Shown here in pieces: positions 1 to 10,426 of a stretch of DNA of 64,000 nucleotides (its first letter is position 1; each line of letters opens with the position of its first letter). A program made the translations under genes and the position numbers. Below the pieces are notes generated by a model. That model saw nothing but the letters and a program-made list of their open reading frames with translations. It was not told where the DNA came from and made no database searches. Origin of the DNA: Pseudomonadota bacterium (GTDB lineage: Bacteria > Pseudomonadota > Alphaproteobacteria > Puniceispirillales > Marisalimonadaceae); NCBI GenBank assembly GCA_027625145.1, contig JAQBXK010000003.1, positions 1-64,000 on the forward strand, written 5' to 3'.

Positions 1-112
1 AACTCTAATGATAAATAATTATTATAAAAACTATTTAAATATTTCAAAAAATTTTGATTCAAACTTCATTTCATATTATTTTAGTTATATTTTAATATCA
101 AAAGGTTAAATT

Positions 113-1348
113 ATGGTTAATTCAAATCAAAAATTTGATTGCGTTAATAATGGATATATACCTTTTGATATTAACAATACAAATAAAAAAAAAATATTAG
201 ACGGAATTTTAATTTTACAGGATGGCACATACTTTCTAGGCCGATCATTTGGAGCAAAAGAAGCCAGTTCTGGAGAAATTTGTTTTAATACTTCAATGAC
301 AGGATATCAGGAAATACTCACTGACCCATCCTATGCCAAACAAATTATTACATTTACGTTTCCACATATTGGCAATGTTGGAATAAATGCTTTTGACGAA
401 GAAGGTGATACTAATTCCGTTGCAGGACTAGTTGTAAGACAGCATCCAACTAATCCTAATAATTGGAGATCAGAACAGAGCTTTAATGATTGGCTTATTG
501 CAAATAAAATTCCTGGTATTTCAGGAATTGACACGAGAAATTTAACAAAAATTATTCGTAAATTTGATAGCTGCAATGCTTTAATTAGTCATGATCCTGA
601 AGGAGATTTTAATATTTTAGAGTTAAAAAATAAATTAAATCTCCACCCAAAAATGAATGGCTTACATTTGTCATCTATGGTGTCTACAAAAACCAAATAT
701 CTATATAATGAAAAACCACATAGTTTTATAAAAACTAAATTTAATGAAAGCTCTGACTTTATTCCTAATGTAGTAGTAATTGATTTTGGAGTTAAAAAAA
801 ATATTCTTCGTAATTTAGTGAATATAAATGCCAATGTTACTGTTTTATCAGAAGATACAAATATTGAAGCTATTAAAAATATAAAGCCTCATGGTATTTT
901 TTTATCTAATGGCCCTGGAGATCCTGCTGCAACTGCAAGAAAATGTAACATTCTGTTAAAATCTATATTAGAACTAAAATTGCCTATTTTTGGAATATGT
1001 CTTGGACATCAAATATTAGCGATTTCCTTAGGCGCAAAAACAAATAAAATGAAACAAGGGCATCGTGGCGCTAATCATCCAGTTAAAAACTTATTAAATT
1101 CTAAAGTGGAAATAACAAGTCAGAACCATGGCTATGAAGTAGACCAGGAAAGTCTCCCTAAATGTTTTGATATAACTCACATTTCTCTATTTGATGAATC
1201 TATAGAAGGACTTCGTCATAAAACGTTACCATTCTTTTCTGTTCAATATCACCCTGAAGCATCTCCAGGACCTACAGATTCATCATATCTTTTTCAAGAT
1301 TTTTTAAACCTAATGAAATTAAATATAAAAAATGCCAAAACGTACTGA
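113..1348 (+). CDS. carA: Carbamoyl-phosphate synthase small (glutaminase) subunit
   Basis: CarA hydrolyses glutamine and passes ammonia to CarB, making carbamoyl phosphate for pyrimidines and arginine in the cytoplasm. The N-terminal CarA domain starts near residue 30 ([14 protein letters not shown]). The class I amidotransferase domain has the nucleophile Cys296 in FGICLGHQ and His380/Glu382 in QYHPEASPG. The protein is 411 residues, slightly long because of about 25 extra N-terminal residues. The ATG at 113 has an AAAGG ribosome site about 8 bases upstream. The 3' end overlaps carB by 17 bases, so the two subunits are probably translationally coupled. Little sequence precedes it in the window, so an upstream operon partner cannot be excluded. 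Confidence 0.97.
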   Translation: MVNSNQKFDCVNNGYIPFDINNTNKKKILDGILILQDGTYFLGRSFGAKEASSGEICFNTSMTGYQEILTDPSYAKQIITFTFPHIGNVGINAFDEEGDTNSVAGLVVRQHPTNPNNWRSEQSFNDWLIANKIPGISGIDTRNLTKIIRKFDSCNALISHDPEGDFNILELKNKLNLHPKMNGLHLSSMVSTKTKYLYNEKPHSFIKTKFNESSDFIPNVVVIDFGVKKNILRNLVNINANVTVLSEDTNIEAIKNIKPHGIFLSNGPGDPAATARKCNILLKSILELKLPIFGICLGHQILAISLGAKTNKMKQGHRGANHPVKNLLNSKVEITSQNHGYEVDQESLPKCFDITHISLFDESIEGLRHKTLPFFSVQYHPEASPGPTDSSYLFQDFLNLMKLNIKNAKTY

Positions 1349-4300
1349 TATAAAATCTATTTTAGTTATAGGAGCTGGCCCCATTATAATTGGTCAAGCA
1401 TGTGAATTTGATTATTCTGGAGCTCAAGCTTGTAAGGCTCTTAAAGAAGAAGGTTATAGAGTAATTTTAATAAACTCTAACCCTGCTACCATTATGACTG
1501 ATCCAATAATGGCTGATGCAACTTATATAGAACCTATAAATAAAGAAATAATTGAAAAAATTATAAAAATAGAAAGACCTGATGCAATACTTCCTACTAT
1601 GGGTGGACAAACAGCTCTTAATGTAACTTTAGAATTATTTGAAGCAGGTATTCTCGAAAAATATAAAATAGAACTAATTGGAGCAAAACCAGATTCAATA
1701 AAGAAAGCTGAAGATAGAGAATTATTTAAAGAATGTATGAATAAAATTGGTCTAAATTCTGCAAAGGCTAAAATTGCAAAAAATATCGATGAAGCTAAAG
1801 CTGCTTTAGAATTTGTTGGTTTGCCAGCAATTATTAGGCCTTCTTTTACACTTGGTGGGGAAGGTGGAGGAATCGCATACAACACTGAAGAGTTTATAGA
1901 AATTGTATTAAATGGAATAAAACTATCACCGAATTCTGAAGTACTTATAGAAGAATCTCTTCTTGGATGGAAAGAGTTTGAGATGGAGGTAGTTAGAGAT
2001 AAAGTAGATAATTGTATTATTATTTGTTCAATTGAGAACATCGATCCAATGGGTGTACATACCGGAGATTCAATAACTGTTGCTCCCGCTTTAACTTTAA
2101 CTGACAAAGAATATCAACAAATGAGAAACGCTAGCATCGCTGTTCTTAGAGAGATAGGAGTTGACACTGGTGGATCTAATGTACAATTCGCCGTCAATCC
2201 AAATAATGGAAGATTGATAGTTATTGAAATGAACCCTAGAGTTAGCCGATCATCAGCGTTAGCTTCAAAGGCTACCGGCTTTCCTATTGCAAAAATCGCT
2301 GCAAAATTAGCTGTCGGTTATAATTTAGATGAATTACAAAATGATATTACTAAATCAACCCCAGCAAGTTTTGAACCAACTATAGACTATGTCGTCACTA
2401 AAATACCTCGTTTTACTTTTGAAAAATTTCCAGGCAATGACGGATTTCTTTCAACATCTATGAAATCAGTTGGTGAAGTTATGGCTATTGGAAGGTCTTT
2501 TCAGGAATCTTTACAAAAAGCATTAAGGTCTCTTGAGACAGGTCTAAGCGGATTAGATGAAATACCTCTTCCAAATAATGGTGACAAACTTAATCAAGCA
2601 GAAACAATATTAGGTTGGTTAGCTGAACAAGTTCCAGATCGTATTTTAAGAATAGCGTGTGCTTTTAGAAATAACATCTCAATTAATGAAGTGGCAAGAA
2701 TTACTGGTTGGGATAAATGGTTTTTAAATCAAATATATGGAATAATAGAAGTTGAAAAAATACTTCATAGCAAATCCGTTCCAATAAATAGTTTTATTTT
2801 ACGTAATATTAAATCTATGGGTTTTTCTGATAAACGCATATCTGATTTAACTAATTTAAGTAATAAAAAAATAAACGAATTAAAAATAAAATTTAATATA
2901 TTTCCAGTATACAAAAGAGTAGACACGTGCGCAGCGGAATTTTCTTCAGAAACCGCTTATTTATATAGCTCTTATGAACCTAATATTAATAGTGAGTGTG
3001 AAGCAAATCCTTCTAATAAAAAGAAAGTTGTTATTTTAGGTGGAGGACCTAATCGAATTGGCCAAGGTATAGAATTTGATTATTGCTGCGTTCACGCAGC
3101 ATATAGCTTATCTGAAAGCGGTTATGAAACCATTATGATTAACTGCAATCCTGAAACAGTTTCAACTGATTATGACACATCTGATAAATTGTATTTTGAA
3201 CCTTTAACATATGAAGATGTATTATCTATTATTAAAAAAGAAGATGAAAATGGTGAAGTTTTAGGCGTAATAGTCCAGTTAGGCGGACAAACACCTCTAA
3301 AAATAGCTGCTAGCCTGGAAAAAGCCGGGGTAAAAATTTTAGGCACTTCAGTTGATGCAATTGATTTAGCTGAAGATAGGAAAAGGTTTAAAGAACTTCT
3401 CCAATCTCTTAATCTTAATCAACCTTTAAATGGAATTGCAACTAATAATAGTGAAGCAATAAAAATCGCTAATGAAATTGGTTTTCCAATAGTCATAAGA
3501 CCAAGTTATGTCTTAGGTGGAAGGGCGATGGAAATAGTCCATGACCATTTCCAATTACAAAAATATATTAATGAAGCTGTTATAGTATCTGGTAACAATC
3601 CAGTTTTAATAGATAGCTTTTTAAGAGATGCTATTGAAGTAGATGTTGATGCTTTATCTGATGGAAAAGACACATATATTGCTGGTATAATGGAACATAT
3701 AGAAGAAGCAGGAATACATTCAGGAGATTCCGCATGCGCTTTACCGCCTCAAACTTTAAATAAAAATACTATCGATGAAATTATTAATCAAACAAATATA
3801 CTAGCAAAAGCACTAAATGTTGTAGGATTAATGAATATTCAGTTTGCAATTCAAAATGATAAAATATTTATTTTAGAAGTTAATCCAAGAGGAAGCAGAA
3901 CCATACCTTTTGTAGCAAAAGCTACTGGAATACCATTAGCAAAAATAGCTTCTAAACTAATGATTGGTAAAAGTTTATCTGATTGTAATATTCAACCTAA
4001 AACTTTAACTCATGTTTCTGTTAAGGAAGCTGTGTTTCCATTTTCTAGATTTCCTGGGACTGATATCATACTTGGTCCTGAAATGAAATCAACCGGAGAA
4101 GTAATGGGAATAGGTTCAACCTTTGGAGAAGCTTTTGCCAAAAGTCAACTTGGAGCAAGTATAAACTTGCCAATAAAAGGTCAAGTATTTATTTCTATAA
4201 AAGACAGTGATAAAAATAAAATTGTGCCTATTGCACAAAAATTATCTAATTTAGGATTCACAATATGCGCCACATATGGGACAGCAAAAGTTCTTAATGA

Positions 4301-4571
4301 TAATAAAATTAAAACAAATTTTGTTAAAAAAGTTATTGAAGGTCGACCAAATGCTGTTGATGCGATGTTATCTGGCGAAATTCAATTAGTAATAAACACT
4401 GCAGAAGGAACTAATTCAATCAAAGACAGTTTCTCTCTAAGACAAACAGCTTTATTAAATAAAATACCTTATTATACTACTCTTCAGGGAGCTAATGCTG
4501 CAACATTAGGAATCAAGGCCATTAAAGAAAAAATTATTAATGTAAAATCAATTCAATCATATTTTGAATAA
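1332..4571 (+). CDS. carB: Carbamoyl-phosphate synthase large subunit
   Basis: CarB makes carbamoyl phosphate from bicarbonate, ammonia and two ATP. At 1079 residues it is the full family length. Two duplicated ATP-grasp synthetase halves are visible: the first opens with [20 protein letters not shown] near residue 8, the second with [19 protein letters not shown] near residue 565. Each half carries a glycine-rich loop ([23 protein letters not shown]) and a metal/ATP site ([36 protein letters not shown]). A C-terminal MGS-like allosteric domain follows ([13 protein letters not shown]). It overlaps carA by 17 bases in another frame. The window gives no sign of truncation or frameshift. Confidence 0.98.
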   Translation: MPKRTDIKSILVIGAGPIIIGQACEFDYSGAQACKALKEEGYRVILINSNPATIMTDPIMADATYIEPINKEIIEKIIKIERPDAILPTMGGQTALNVTLELFEAGILEKYKIELIGAKPDSIKKAEDRELFKECMNKIGLNSAKAKIAKNIDEAKAALEFVGLPAIIRPSFTLGGEGGGIAYNTEEFIEIVLNGIKLSPNSEVLIEESLLGWKEFEMEVVRDKVDNCIIICSIENIDPMGVHTGDSITVAPALTLTDKEYQQMRNASIAVLREIGVDTGGSNVQFAVNPNNGRLIVIEMNPRVSRSSALASKATGFPIAKIAAKLAVGYNLDELQNDITKSTPASFEPTIDYVVTKIPRFTFEKFPGNDGFLSTSMKSVGEVMAIGRSFQESLQKALRSLETGLSGLDEIPLPNNGDKLNQAETILGWLAEQVPDRILRIACAFRNNISINEVARITGWDKWFLNQIYGIIEVEKILHSKSVPINSFILRNIKSMGFSDKRISDLTNLSNKKINELKIKFNIFPVYKRVDTCAAEFSSETAYLYSSYEPNINSECEANPSNKKKVVILGGGPNRIGQGIEFDYCCVHAAYSLSESGYETIMINCNPETVSTDYDTSDKLYFEPLTYEDVLSIIKKEDENGEVLGVIVQLGGQTPLKIAASLEKAGVKILGTSVDAIDLAEDRKRFKELLQSLNLNQPLNGIATNNSEAIKIANEIGFPIVIRPSYVLGGRAMEIVHDHFQLQKYINEAVIVSGNNPVLIDSFLRDAIEVDVDALSDGKDTYIAGIMEHIEEAGIHSGDSACALPPQTLNKNTIDEIINQTNILAKALNVVGLMNIQFAIQNDKIFILEVNPRGSRTIPFVAKATGIPLAKIASKLMIGKSLSDCNIQPKTLTHVSVKEAVFPFSRFPGTDIILGPEMKSTGEVMGIGSTFGEAFAKSQLGASINLPIKGQVFISIKDSDKNKIVPIAQKLSNLGFTICATYGTAKVLNDNKIKTNFVKKVIEGRPNAVDAMLSGEIQLVINTAEGTNSIKDSFSLRQTALLNKIPYYTTLQGANAATLGIKAIKEKIINVKSIQSYFE

Positions 4572-4617
4572 TTTTTTTTTTATAATATAATTTATTTTTA
4601 AAATTGGAATTATTAAT

Positions 4618-5094
4618 ATGGATAAAATACCTTTCACTATATTTGGATTAGATAAAATAAAATCCGAATTAATTAAATTAAAAAAAGAAGATAGACCTTC
4701 AATAATTAAAGCGATTGCAGTAGCTAGAGAACATGGTGATTTAAAAGAAAATGCTGAATACCATGCAGCAAAAGATAAGCAATCTTTTACAGAAGGTAGA
4801 ATAGCAGAACTTGAGGATGTCATAAGTAGGGCAAATATTATTGATTTATCCAAACTAACAGGTCAAACGGTTACATTTGGAACTAAAGTAAAAATTGTAG
4901 ACGAAGAAACAGATCAAGAAACAATTTATAAAATAGTTGGACCTTATGAAGCAGATTTAGATACTGGTCTTATTTCAATAGCTTCTCCAATAGCAAAAGC
5001 ACTAATAGGTAAAGAGTTAGGTTCATCTGTAGAGGTTTCAACACCAAGAGGTACAAAAAACTATGAAATCCTATCAATCGAAATTATTAAATAA
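4618..5094 (+). CDS. greA: Transcription elongation factor GreA
   Basis: GreA enters the RNA polymerase secondary channel and stimulates cleavage of backtracked transcripts. The 158-residue length is normal. The N-terminal coiled coil carries the expected acidic tip region (REHGDLKENAEYHAAKD, near residues 38-55). The C-terminal FKBP-like domain shows the YKIVGPYEAD and ISIASPIAKALIGK segments. The ATG at 4618 is preceded by a GGAAT ribosome site. It follows carB by 46 bases on the same strand, an arrangement common in alphaproteobacteria. Its 3' end overlaps the convergent Lrp-family gene by 8 bases. Confidence 0.96.
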   Translation: MDKIPFTIFGLDKIKSELIKLKKEDRPSIIKAIAVAREHGDLKENAEYHAAKDKQSFTEGRIAELEDVISRANIIDLSKLTGQTVTFGTKVKIVDEETDQETIYKIVGPYEADLDTGLISIASPIAKALIGKELGSSVEVSTPRGTKNYEILSIEIIK

Positions 5095-5572
5095 TAACCT
5101 CAATTGGCACTCCAGGAAGACGTTTATTGCTTCTAATATTTAATGAAGTTTTCACATGAGTTACTCTTGGAGCCTGGGTTAATTTCGTAGTCAAAAATTT
5201 TTGAAAGTCATCCCAATCTTTAGCCACTATTTTAAGAAGGAAATCAATTTCACCAACTAACATGTGACATTCACGAACTTCAGGAAAGACAGATATATAA
5301 TTTTCAAAAATTTGTAAATCACTTTCAGCTTGACTCTCAAGCCCTACGAATACAAAAACAGTTACTTTAAATCCAATTAGCTCTGCATTAACATCCGCAT
5401 TATAACCTTTGATATAGCCATTGTCTTCTAAGGCTTTTACTCTTCTCAAGCATGGAGGGGGAGAAATGTCTACTAAGTTTGCCAATTCCACATTACTAAT
5501 TCTTCCATTTGTTTGTAAATTACTTAAAATCTGGAAATCAATTTTATCTAACTTAGTTTTTAGAGTTTTCAT
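5087..5572 (-). CDS. Lrp/AsnC-family transcriptional regulator (first copy)
   Basis: This is a 161-residue Lrp/AsnC regulator. An N-terminal winged helix (LDKIDFQILSNLQTNGRISNVELANLVDIS, residues 8-37, with the recognition segment SPPPCLRRVKALEDNGYIKGY) is followed by a RAM ligand-binding domain (VFVFVGLES, VRECHMLVGEIDFLLKIVAKD). Such proteins form octamers that sense amino acids. It converges on greA, overlapping its end by 8 bases, and is divergent from the ELM1 gene across a 141-base AT-rich gap. Its effector cannot be read from sequence. It is a paralogue of the Lrp gene at 51915, which has the same layout. Confidence 0.93.
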   Translation of the reverse strand: MKTLKTKLDKIDFQILSNLQTNGRISNVELANLVDISPPPCLRRVKALEDNGYIKGYNADVNAELIGFKVTVFVFVGLESQAESDLQIFENYISVFPEVRECHMLVGEIDFLLKIVAKDWDDFQKFLTTKLTQAPRVTHVKTSLNIRSNKRLPGVPIEVII

Positions 5573-5713
5573 TTAGTCAACATTTCTTTATATTTAAATT
5601 AATACATTCATTGAAAGTAATAATATTAATATAATTGCTCTAAAACTACAATTTTATTTCAAAAAATTAAATTATTTTTTAATATAATAATAAAGGTAAG
5701 GAAAAACAAGCAT

Positions 5714-6676
5714 TTGGAAGAAATACAAAAAAACTATTCCTGGATTATTAGCGATGGTACAAAAGGAATGGAAAATCAATCTATTGCTTTAGCAAAAATA
5801 TTAAATACTAATTATGAAATAATTGTATTTAAGCCTCCTTATTTGCTTAAAAAATTTCCATTATTAGGAACTGTTATTCCAAGATCAATAATAAAAATTG
5901 ATATAGATAAAACATCTTTACCTAAATTTATAATCACTACTGGTCGAAGAATGGCTGGAATATCACTTTTTATTAAAAAAAATTTTAAACATCCTATCAA
6001 AAACATTCAGATTCAAGATCCAAAAATACCATATAAATATTTTGACTTATTATTAATTCCTGAACATGATAACATTGTTGGTAAAAATATTATCAATACA
6101 AAAGGTGCATTATCTTTTATAGATAATAATGAAATAAAAAGAATAGATTTACCAATACTAGAAAATATAAAAAACAAAAAAAAGACTATAATATTAGCAT
6201 TAATTGGTGGGAATAATAAAAGATATAAGCCTAATAATACAAATTATTATAACTTAGGTTTAGATATAATAAAAGCCTGCCAAAGAGTAAATGGTAAATT
6301 AATTATTTCAACTTCAAGACGCACACCAGTCATAGCTGCCAAAATCTTACATTCAATGCTAAAAAAATATAATGTTGATTATTATTTTTTCTCAGGCACA
6401 GGTTACAATCCATATCCAAGCATGATCAAATTAGCAAATTTTATAATTGTAACTAGCGACAGTGTTAATATGATTTCTGAAACAGCTAGCTTAGATACCC
6501 CTTTATTTGTAGCATATTTAAATAAAGAAAAAGGAAAGATAAGTAATTTTCTGGAAAACCTAGAAGATCTTATGGTAACAAAAAAATTTCATGGAGAATT
6601 ATTTCCTTATAATAAAGTTAAGCTAAACACGAATAATGAAACTGCTCTAAAAATCGATAAGTTTTTTTGCTCCTAA
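5714..6676 (+). CDS. Mitochondrial-fission ELM1 family protein
   Basis: This 320-residue protein matches the ELM1/DUF1022 family by its opening SWIISDGTKGMENQSIALAK and by the C-terminal glycosyltransferase-B-like portion (ALIGGNNKRY, ISTSRRTPV, ANFIIVTSDSVNMISETASL). Bacterial members are common in alphaproteobacteria and their reaction is not settled; the fold suggests a nucleotide-sugar-dependent transferase. I choose the TTG at 5714 because the conserved N-terminal motif lies within 15 residues of it and no ATG precedes it. A GGTAAGGA ribosome site sits about 11 bases upstream. Its last 30 bases overlap the convergent selO gene. Confidence 0.85.
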   Translation: MEEIQKNYSWIISDGTKGMENQSIALAKILNTNYEIIVFKPPYLLKKFPLLGTVIPRSIIKIDIDKTSLPKFIITTGRRMAGISLFIKKNFKHPIKNIQIQDPKIPYKYFDLLLIPEHDNIVGKNIINTKGALSFIDNNEIKRIDLPILENIKNKKKTIILALIGGNNKRYKPNNTNYYNLGLDIIKACQRVNGKLIISTSRRTPVIAAKILHSMLKKYNVDYYFFSGTGYNPYPSMIKLANFIIVTSDSVNMISETASLDTPLFVAYLNKEKGKISNFLENLEDLMVTKKFHGELFPYNKVKLNTNNETALKIDKFFCS

Positions 6677-8074
6677 TAAATTCCCTATTTTTCTTATTTT
6701 TGCTATTTTGTTATTTAAAAACGTCCAATCATTATATTTATCAATTTTATTCCATATAAACTCAACTTCATTAATTAATAAATTTTCATAATTGTCTTTA
6801 AAATATATTCTTTTTTCTTGAGAAGAATTTCTTGATTCAGTATCTTTTAAAAGATTTATTATTTCTTTAAATTCATCAATTTTATATTTTTCTCCTTGAA
6901 TGCCAACTATACCTTCTGAAATCGCATCAGAACCTCCATAAAAATTATAAAAAAATGAAGCAAAATCTATTTTATATTTTTGACTTATATTCAATAATTT
7001 ATGCATTATTTTATTAACATTTATAATTTCCATACCGTTAACACCAAGTCTCCAAGAAAAATGACTAGATAGTGACTTATTAAAGAATTCAGAAAATTGA
7101 TTCAAAATTTCAATTCTTTTATCTTCTTTTATAAAAAATTTTAAACTATGTCCTAACTGTGTTAAAGCCCACAAAGCTGCTTCTGGCTGCTTACCAAATG
7201 AGTATCTTTGATTATAATCAAAATATGCTGCAGTAAAATTAGGTTCTGCAAACTCTACAAATCTCCATGGACCATAGTCAAAACATTCTCCAGTAACATT
7301 AAAATTGTCAGTATTTAATACTCCATGAACAAAACCTGAAACTGTAATCCGCCCAATCATGGTAGCAATTCTTTTGACTACTTCTAAAAAAAAGTCTTCA
7401 ACTATAATATTAATGCTTGCATTATTATTAATTGATTGAAAATAATTTTGATTTATATGAATAATTAGCTTTTCAATACTCTCATTTGCATTTAAATGTG
7501 CTAATCTTTGAAAGGTTCCTATTCTTATATGGCTATGACTCCTTCTAACTAAAACAGCTGATCTTGTTGGCGAAGGTTCATCATTTCGTATAAGATTTTC
7601 TCCTGTTTCAATAATAGAGAGAGTTTGACTTGTCAAAACACCTAATGAAGATAGAAATTCTGTAGCCAAAACTTCTCTTACTGCTCCTTTTAAAGTTAAA
7701 CGACCATCCCCTCCTCTACTAAAACTAGTTTGGCCAGATCCCTTTGTTCCTAAATCCCAAAGTTTATTATTTTTATCTAGGAATTGAGATAACAGAAAAC
7801 CTCTTCCATCACCTAATTCAGAATTATAATGTCCAAATTGATGCCCATGATATTTTAGGGCTAATGGATAATGTTTAACTCCAGGAAACCTATTAAATTT
7901 ACCAAAATAATTAATCCATTCTTCATCATTGATTTTTTCAAAATTTAAAGACTTTGCTGCTCTATTATTTCTAAATCTTAGAATATGTTTAGGAAATTTA
8001 GCAGGGATTGCTTTTTCAAAAAAATCATTACCTAATTGGGAATGTATATTAGATGGATTTGTATGTGTAATCAT
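6647..8074 (-). CDS. selO: SelO/YdiU-family protein AMPylase
   Basis: SelO is a pseudokinase-fold enzyme that transfers AMP to protein hydroxyls and has been linked to redox homeostasis. The 475 residues show the family landmarks: HYPLALKYHGHQFGHYNSELGDGRG, then DLGTKGSGQTSFSRGGDGRLTLKGAVREVLATEF (the inverted nucleotide site), then VHGVLNTDNFNVTGECFDYGPW, the catalytic-loop equivalent. The C-terminus follows the alphaproteobacterial pattern (LLINEVEFIWNKI, KIAKIRKIGN) and has no terminal Cys. It lies 34 bases downstream of msrP on the same strand, so the two are probably co-transcribed. The link to msrP is position only. Confidence 0.93.
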   Translation of the reverse strand: MITHTNPSNIHSQLGNDFFEKAIPAKFPKHILRFRNNRAAKSLNFEKINDEEWINYFGKFNRFPGVKHYPLALKYHGHQFGHYNSELGDGRGFLLSQFLDKNNKLWDLGTKGSGQTSFSRGGDGRLTLKGAVREVLATEFLSSLGVLTSQTLSIIETGENLIRNDEPSPTRSAVLVRRSHSHIRIGTFQRLAHLNANESIEKLIIHINQNYFQSINNNASINIIVEDFFLEVVKRIATMIGRITVSGFVHGVLNTDNFNVTGECFDYGPWRFVEFAEPNFTAAYFDYNQRYSFGKQPEAALWALTQLGHSLKFFIKEDKRIEILNQFSEFFNKSLSSHFSWRLGVNGMEIINVNKIMHKLLNISQKYKIDFASFFYNFYGGSDAISEGIVGIQGEKYKIDEFKEIINLLKDTESRNSSQEKRIYFKDNYENLLINEVEFIWNKIDKYNDWTFLNNKIAKIRKIGNLLGAKKLIDF

Positions 8075-8108
8075 AATTAATAATATAACACATGAATTAA
8101 CAAAAACA

Positions 8109-9080
8109 TTATCTGAATAAAGTATCTTTTAGATTTTTTTCTAAATCACTATATAAAGAAGAAACTTGAGGGGCATATCCATTATAGATTTTTGTAGGAA
8201 TCCTTCCTTCAACTCCTAGTTGTTGTTCTGATGCCTGAGACCATCTAGGATGTGAAATTTCAGGATTTACATTTGCCCAAAAGCCATATTCTGCTGGAGC
8301 AAGAGATTGCCATAAACCTATTGGTTTTTCACTTACAAAGCTTATTTTAACAATAGATTTAATTGACTTAAATCCATATTTCCATGGAAGGACTAGACGT
8401 AATGGAGCACCATTTTGATTAGGTAAAGCTTTTCCGTAAATACCTGTAGCCATAAAACTTAAATCATTTTCAGCCTCTTTTATTGTTATTCCCTCCTTAT
8501 AAGGCCAAGGATACCATTTTTGTTTTTGACCAGGGGCAACATCTGGGTCAAAAAAAGTTTCAAATTTTATATATTTAGCATCTGAACTTGGTTCTACTAA
8601 TGAAATTATTTTTTTAAGAGGAAACCCTGCCCAAGGCACTGTCATTGACCAAGCTTCTACGCATCTAAACCTATAAACTCTTTCTTCCAAACCTCCTATT
8701 TTTTTTAATAAATCATCAACATCTAAAGTTAAAGGTTTTTTTACTAAACCATCAATAGTTAAAGTCCATGGTTTAGTTTTAAGTTGTGCAGCTCTCCTCC
8801 ATATATTTTTACTAGAACCAAATTCATAAAAATTAGTATAAGTCGTAGCAAAATTTTCTTCAGTGATTGATCTACTGACTTTGTAAAAATCATTTACCTT
8901 CGGAGGATAATAAGAACTGATCTGACCAAAAGCACTTTGAGGCATAGAAGAAAATCCTGCGTATAAAACAGATCCTTTTACTAAATTTTTTAAAATTTTT
9001 CTTCTAGAATTAAAAAATTTTTCATCTGTAATTAAACTAGCTTTTAAATCCCATATATTTTTCTTTATTATGAAGGACAT
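8109..9080 (-). CDS. msrP: Periplasmic methionine-sulfoxide reductase catalytic subunit (molybdoenzyme)
   Basis: MsrP (YedY) reduces protein methionine sulfoxide in the periplasm using a molybdopterin cofactor. The 323 residues begin with a twin-arginine signal (NSRRKILKN, residues 24-32, then a hydrophobic stretch), as expected for export with folded cofactor. The molybdenum ligand is Cys140 in YRFRCVEAWSMTVPWAGFPL. Conserved LPNQNGAPLRLVLPWKYGFKSIKS follows. An AGGAAAG ribosome site supports the ATG at 9080. The usual membrane haem partner MsrQ is not adjacent: selO follows instead. MoaD and MoaE for the cofactor are encoded about 6 kb away. Confidence 0.95.
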   Translation of the reverse strand: MSFIIKKNIWDLKASLITDEKFFNSRRKILKNLVKGSVLYAGFSSMPQSAFGQISSYYPPKVNDFYKVSRSITEENFATTYTNFYEFGSSKNIWRRAAQLKTKPWTLTIDGLVKKPLTLDVDDLLKKIGGLEERVYRFRCVEAWSMTVPWAGFPLKKIISLVEPSSDAKYIKFETFFDPDVAPGQKQKWYPWPYKEGITIKEAENDLSFMATGIYGKALPNQNGAPLRLVLPWKYGFKSIKSIVKISFVSEKPIGLWQSLAPAEYGFWANVNPEISHPRWSQASEQQLGVEGRIPTKIYNGYAPQVSSLYSDLEKNLKDTLFR

Positions 9081-9098
9081 ATCTTTCCTATTACTTAA

Positions 9099-10301
9099 TT
9101 ATCTTAAAGTTAAAATTGCTTTTTCAATTCTATTCATAGCTTCTTTTAATAAATCTAAACTAGTTGCGTAAGAAACTCTAAAATAAGGCTCTAATCCAAA
9201 AGCACTCCCAGGAACAGCCGCTACCTCAGCTGTATCTAAAAGCCACTCAACTATTTCGGTATCGTTATTTAATGTTTTACCTTCAGGAGTTTGTTTGCCA
9301 ACTATACCTAAAACATTAGGATAAGCATAAAATGCACCTTCTGGCATTAAACATTTCATCCCCTCTATAGCATTCAATCTTTTTACAACAAACTTTCTTC
9401 TTTCATCAAAGGCATCTAAACAAGGTTTTAAAAAATCATTATTACCGTTTATACCTGCTAAAGCGGCGTATTGAGAAATAGAGGAAGCATTAGACGTTGA
9501 CTGTCCTTGAATTTTGATCATGGCTTTTATTAATTCTGGTGGACCACCAGCATACCCAATTCTCCAACCTGTCATACAATGGCTTTTAGAAACACCATTT
9601 ACCGTTAAAGTTCTATCTTTTAAATCAGGAGCAATTTGAGCAAACGTAAAAAATTTAAAGTCATCATACACAATATACTCGTATATATCATCGGTCATAA
9701 CATATAAATGGTCATGCTTTCTTACAACATTTGCAATAGCATCCAATTCATCCTTAGAATAACAAGCTCCAGTTGGGTTGCCAGGACTATTTAAAATCAA
9801 CCATTTACTTTTTTTAGTAATATTTTTTTCTAATGCATCAGCTGTTAATTTAAACCCTAAATTAGAAGGACAGTTTACTATAACTGGTGTACCCCCTGCA
9901 AGAAGTGTCATATCTGGATAAGATACCCAAAAAGGAGCAGGAATAATAACTTCATCTCCAACATTTATAGAGCTCATTAGGGCATTATATAAAATTTGTT
10001 TACCGCCAGTTCCTACAATAATTTGATTGATTGGATAGTCTATATTATTATCATTTTTAAATTTATTAGCTATAGCTTGTCTAAGCTCAGGAATACCCTC
10101 TACGTTTGTATACTTTGTATATCCCTTTTTTATAGCTTCTATTGCAGCCTCTTTAACATGTTCCGGTGTATCAAAATCTGGTTCACCGGCAGATAAACTT
10201 ATAACTTTTTTCCCCTCTCTTTTTAATTGAGCTGCTTTGGTAGTAATAACCATAGTTGCAGAAGGTTTAATTCTATTCAAACTATCAGAAATAAATGGCA
10301 T
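9099..10301 (-). CDS. Class I aminotransferase, aspartate/prephenate type
   Basis: This 400-residue fold-type I PLP enzyme resembles the alphaproteobacterial aspartate/prephenate aminotransferases (AatA/AspC group). It opens with FISDSLNRIKPSATMVITTKAA and has SLSAGEPDFDTPEHV near residue 35. The PLP-binding Lys lies in TVNGVSKSHCMTGWRIGYAGG, and the substrate carboxylate Arg in EPYFRVSYATS near the C-terminus. The expected role is transfer of amino groups between aspartate or glutamate and oxaloacetate or prephenate. A GGAG ribosome site precedes the ATG at 10301. It lies 18 bases upstream of msrP on the same strand and is divergent from uvrB. Confidence 0.9.
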   Translation of the reverse strand: MPFISDSLNRIKPSATMVITTKAAQLKREGKKVISLSAGEPDFDTPEHVKEAAIEAIKKGYTKYTNVEGIPELRQAIANKFKNDNNIDYPINQIIVGTGGKQILYNALMSSINVGDEVIIPAPFWVSYPDMTLLAGGTPVIVNCPSNLGFKLTADALEKNITKKSKWLILNSPGNPTGACYSKDELDAIANVVRKHDHLYVMTDDIYEYIVYDDFKFFTFAQIAPDLKDRTLTVNGVSKSHCMTGWRIGYAGGPPELIKAMIKIQGQSTSNASSISQYAALAGINGNNDFLKPCLDAFDERRKFVVKRLNAIEGMKCLMPEGAFYAYPNVLGIVGKQTPEGKTLNNDTEIVEWLLDTAEVAAVPGSAFGLEPYFRVSYATSLDLLKEAMNRIEKAILTLR

Positions 10302-10426
10302 GTAATAACTCCAAAAAATAATTATAACTATAAATATGATTTACTATAAATTGTTCAAGGAAAAAATCTTTTTATTAATTATTTTATTATTTTAATTTAT
10401 TAAGGAATAATACTTGTGAAAGTAAA

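Noticed and set aside
1523-2107. A 194-codon open frame on the minus strand within carB
   Set aside because: It lies wholly inside a full-length, motif-rich carB in the other direction, and its translation is low in complexity with no family features.
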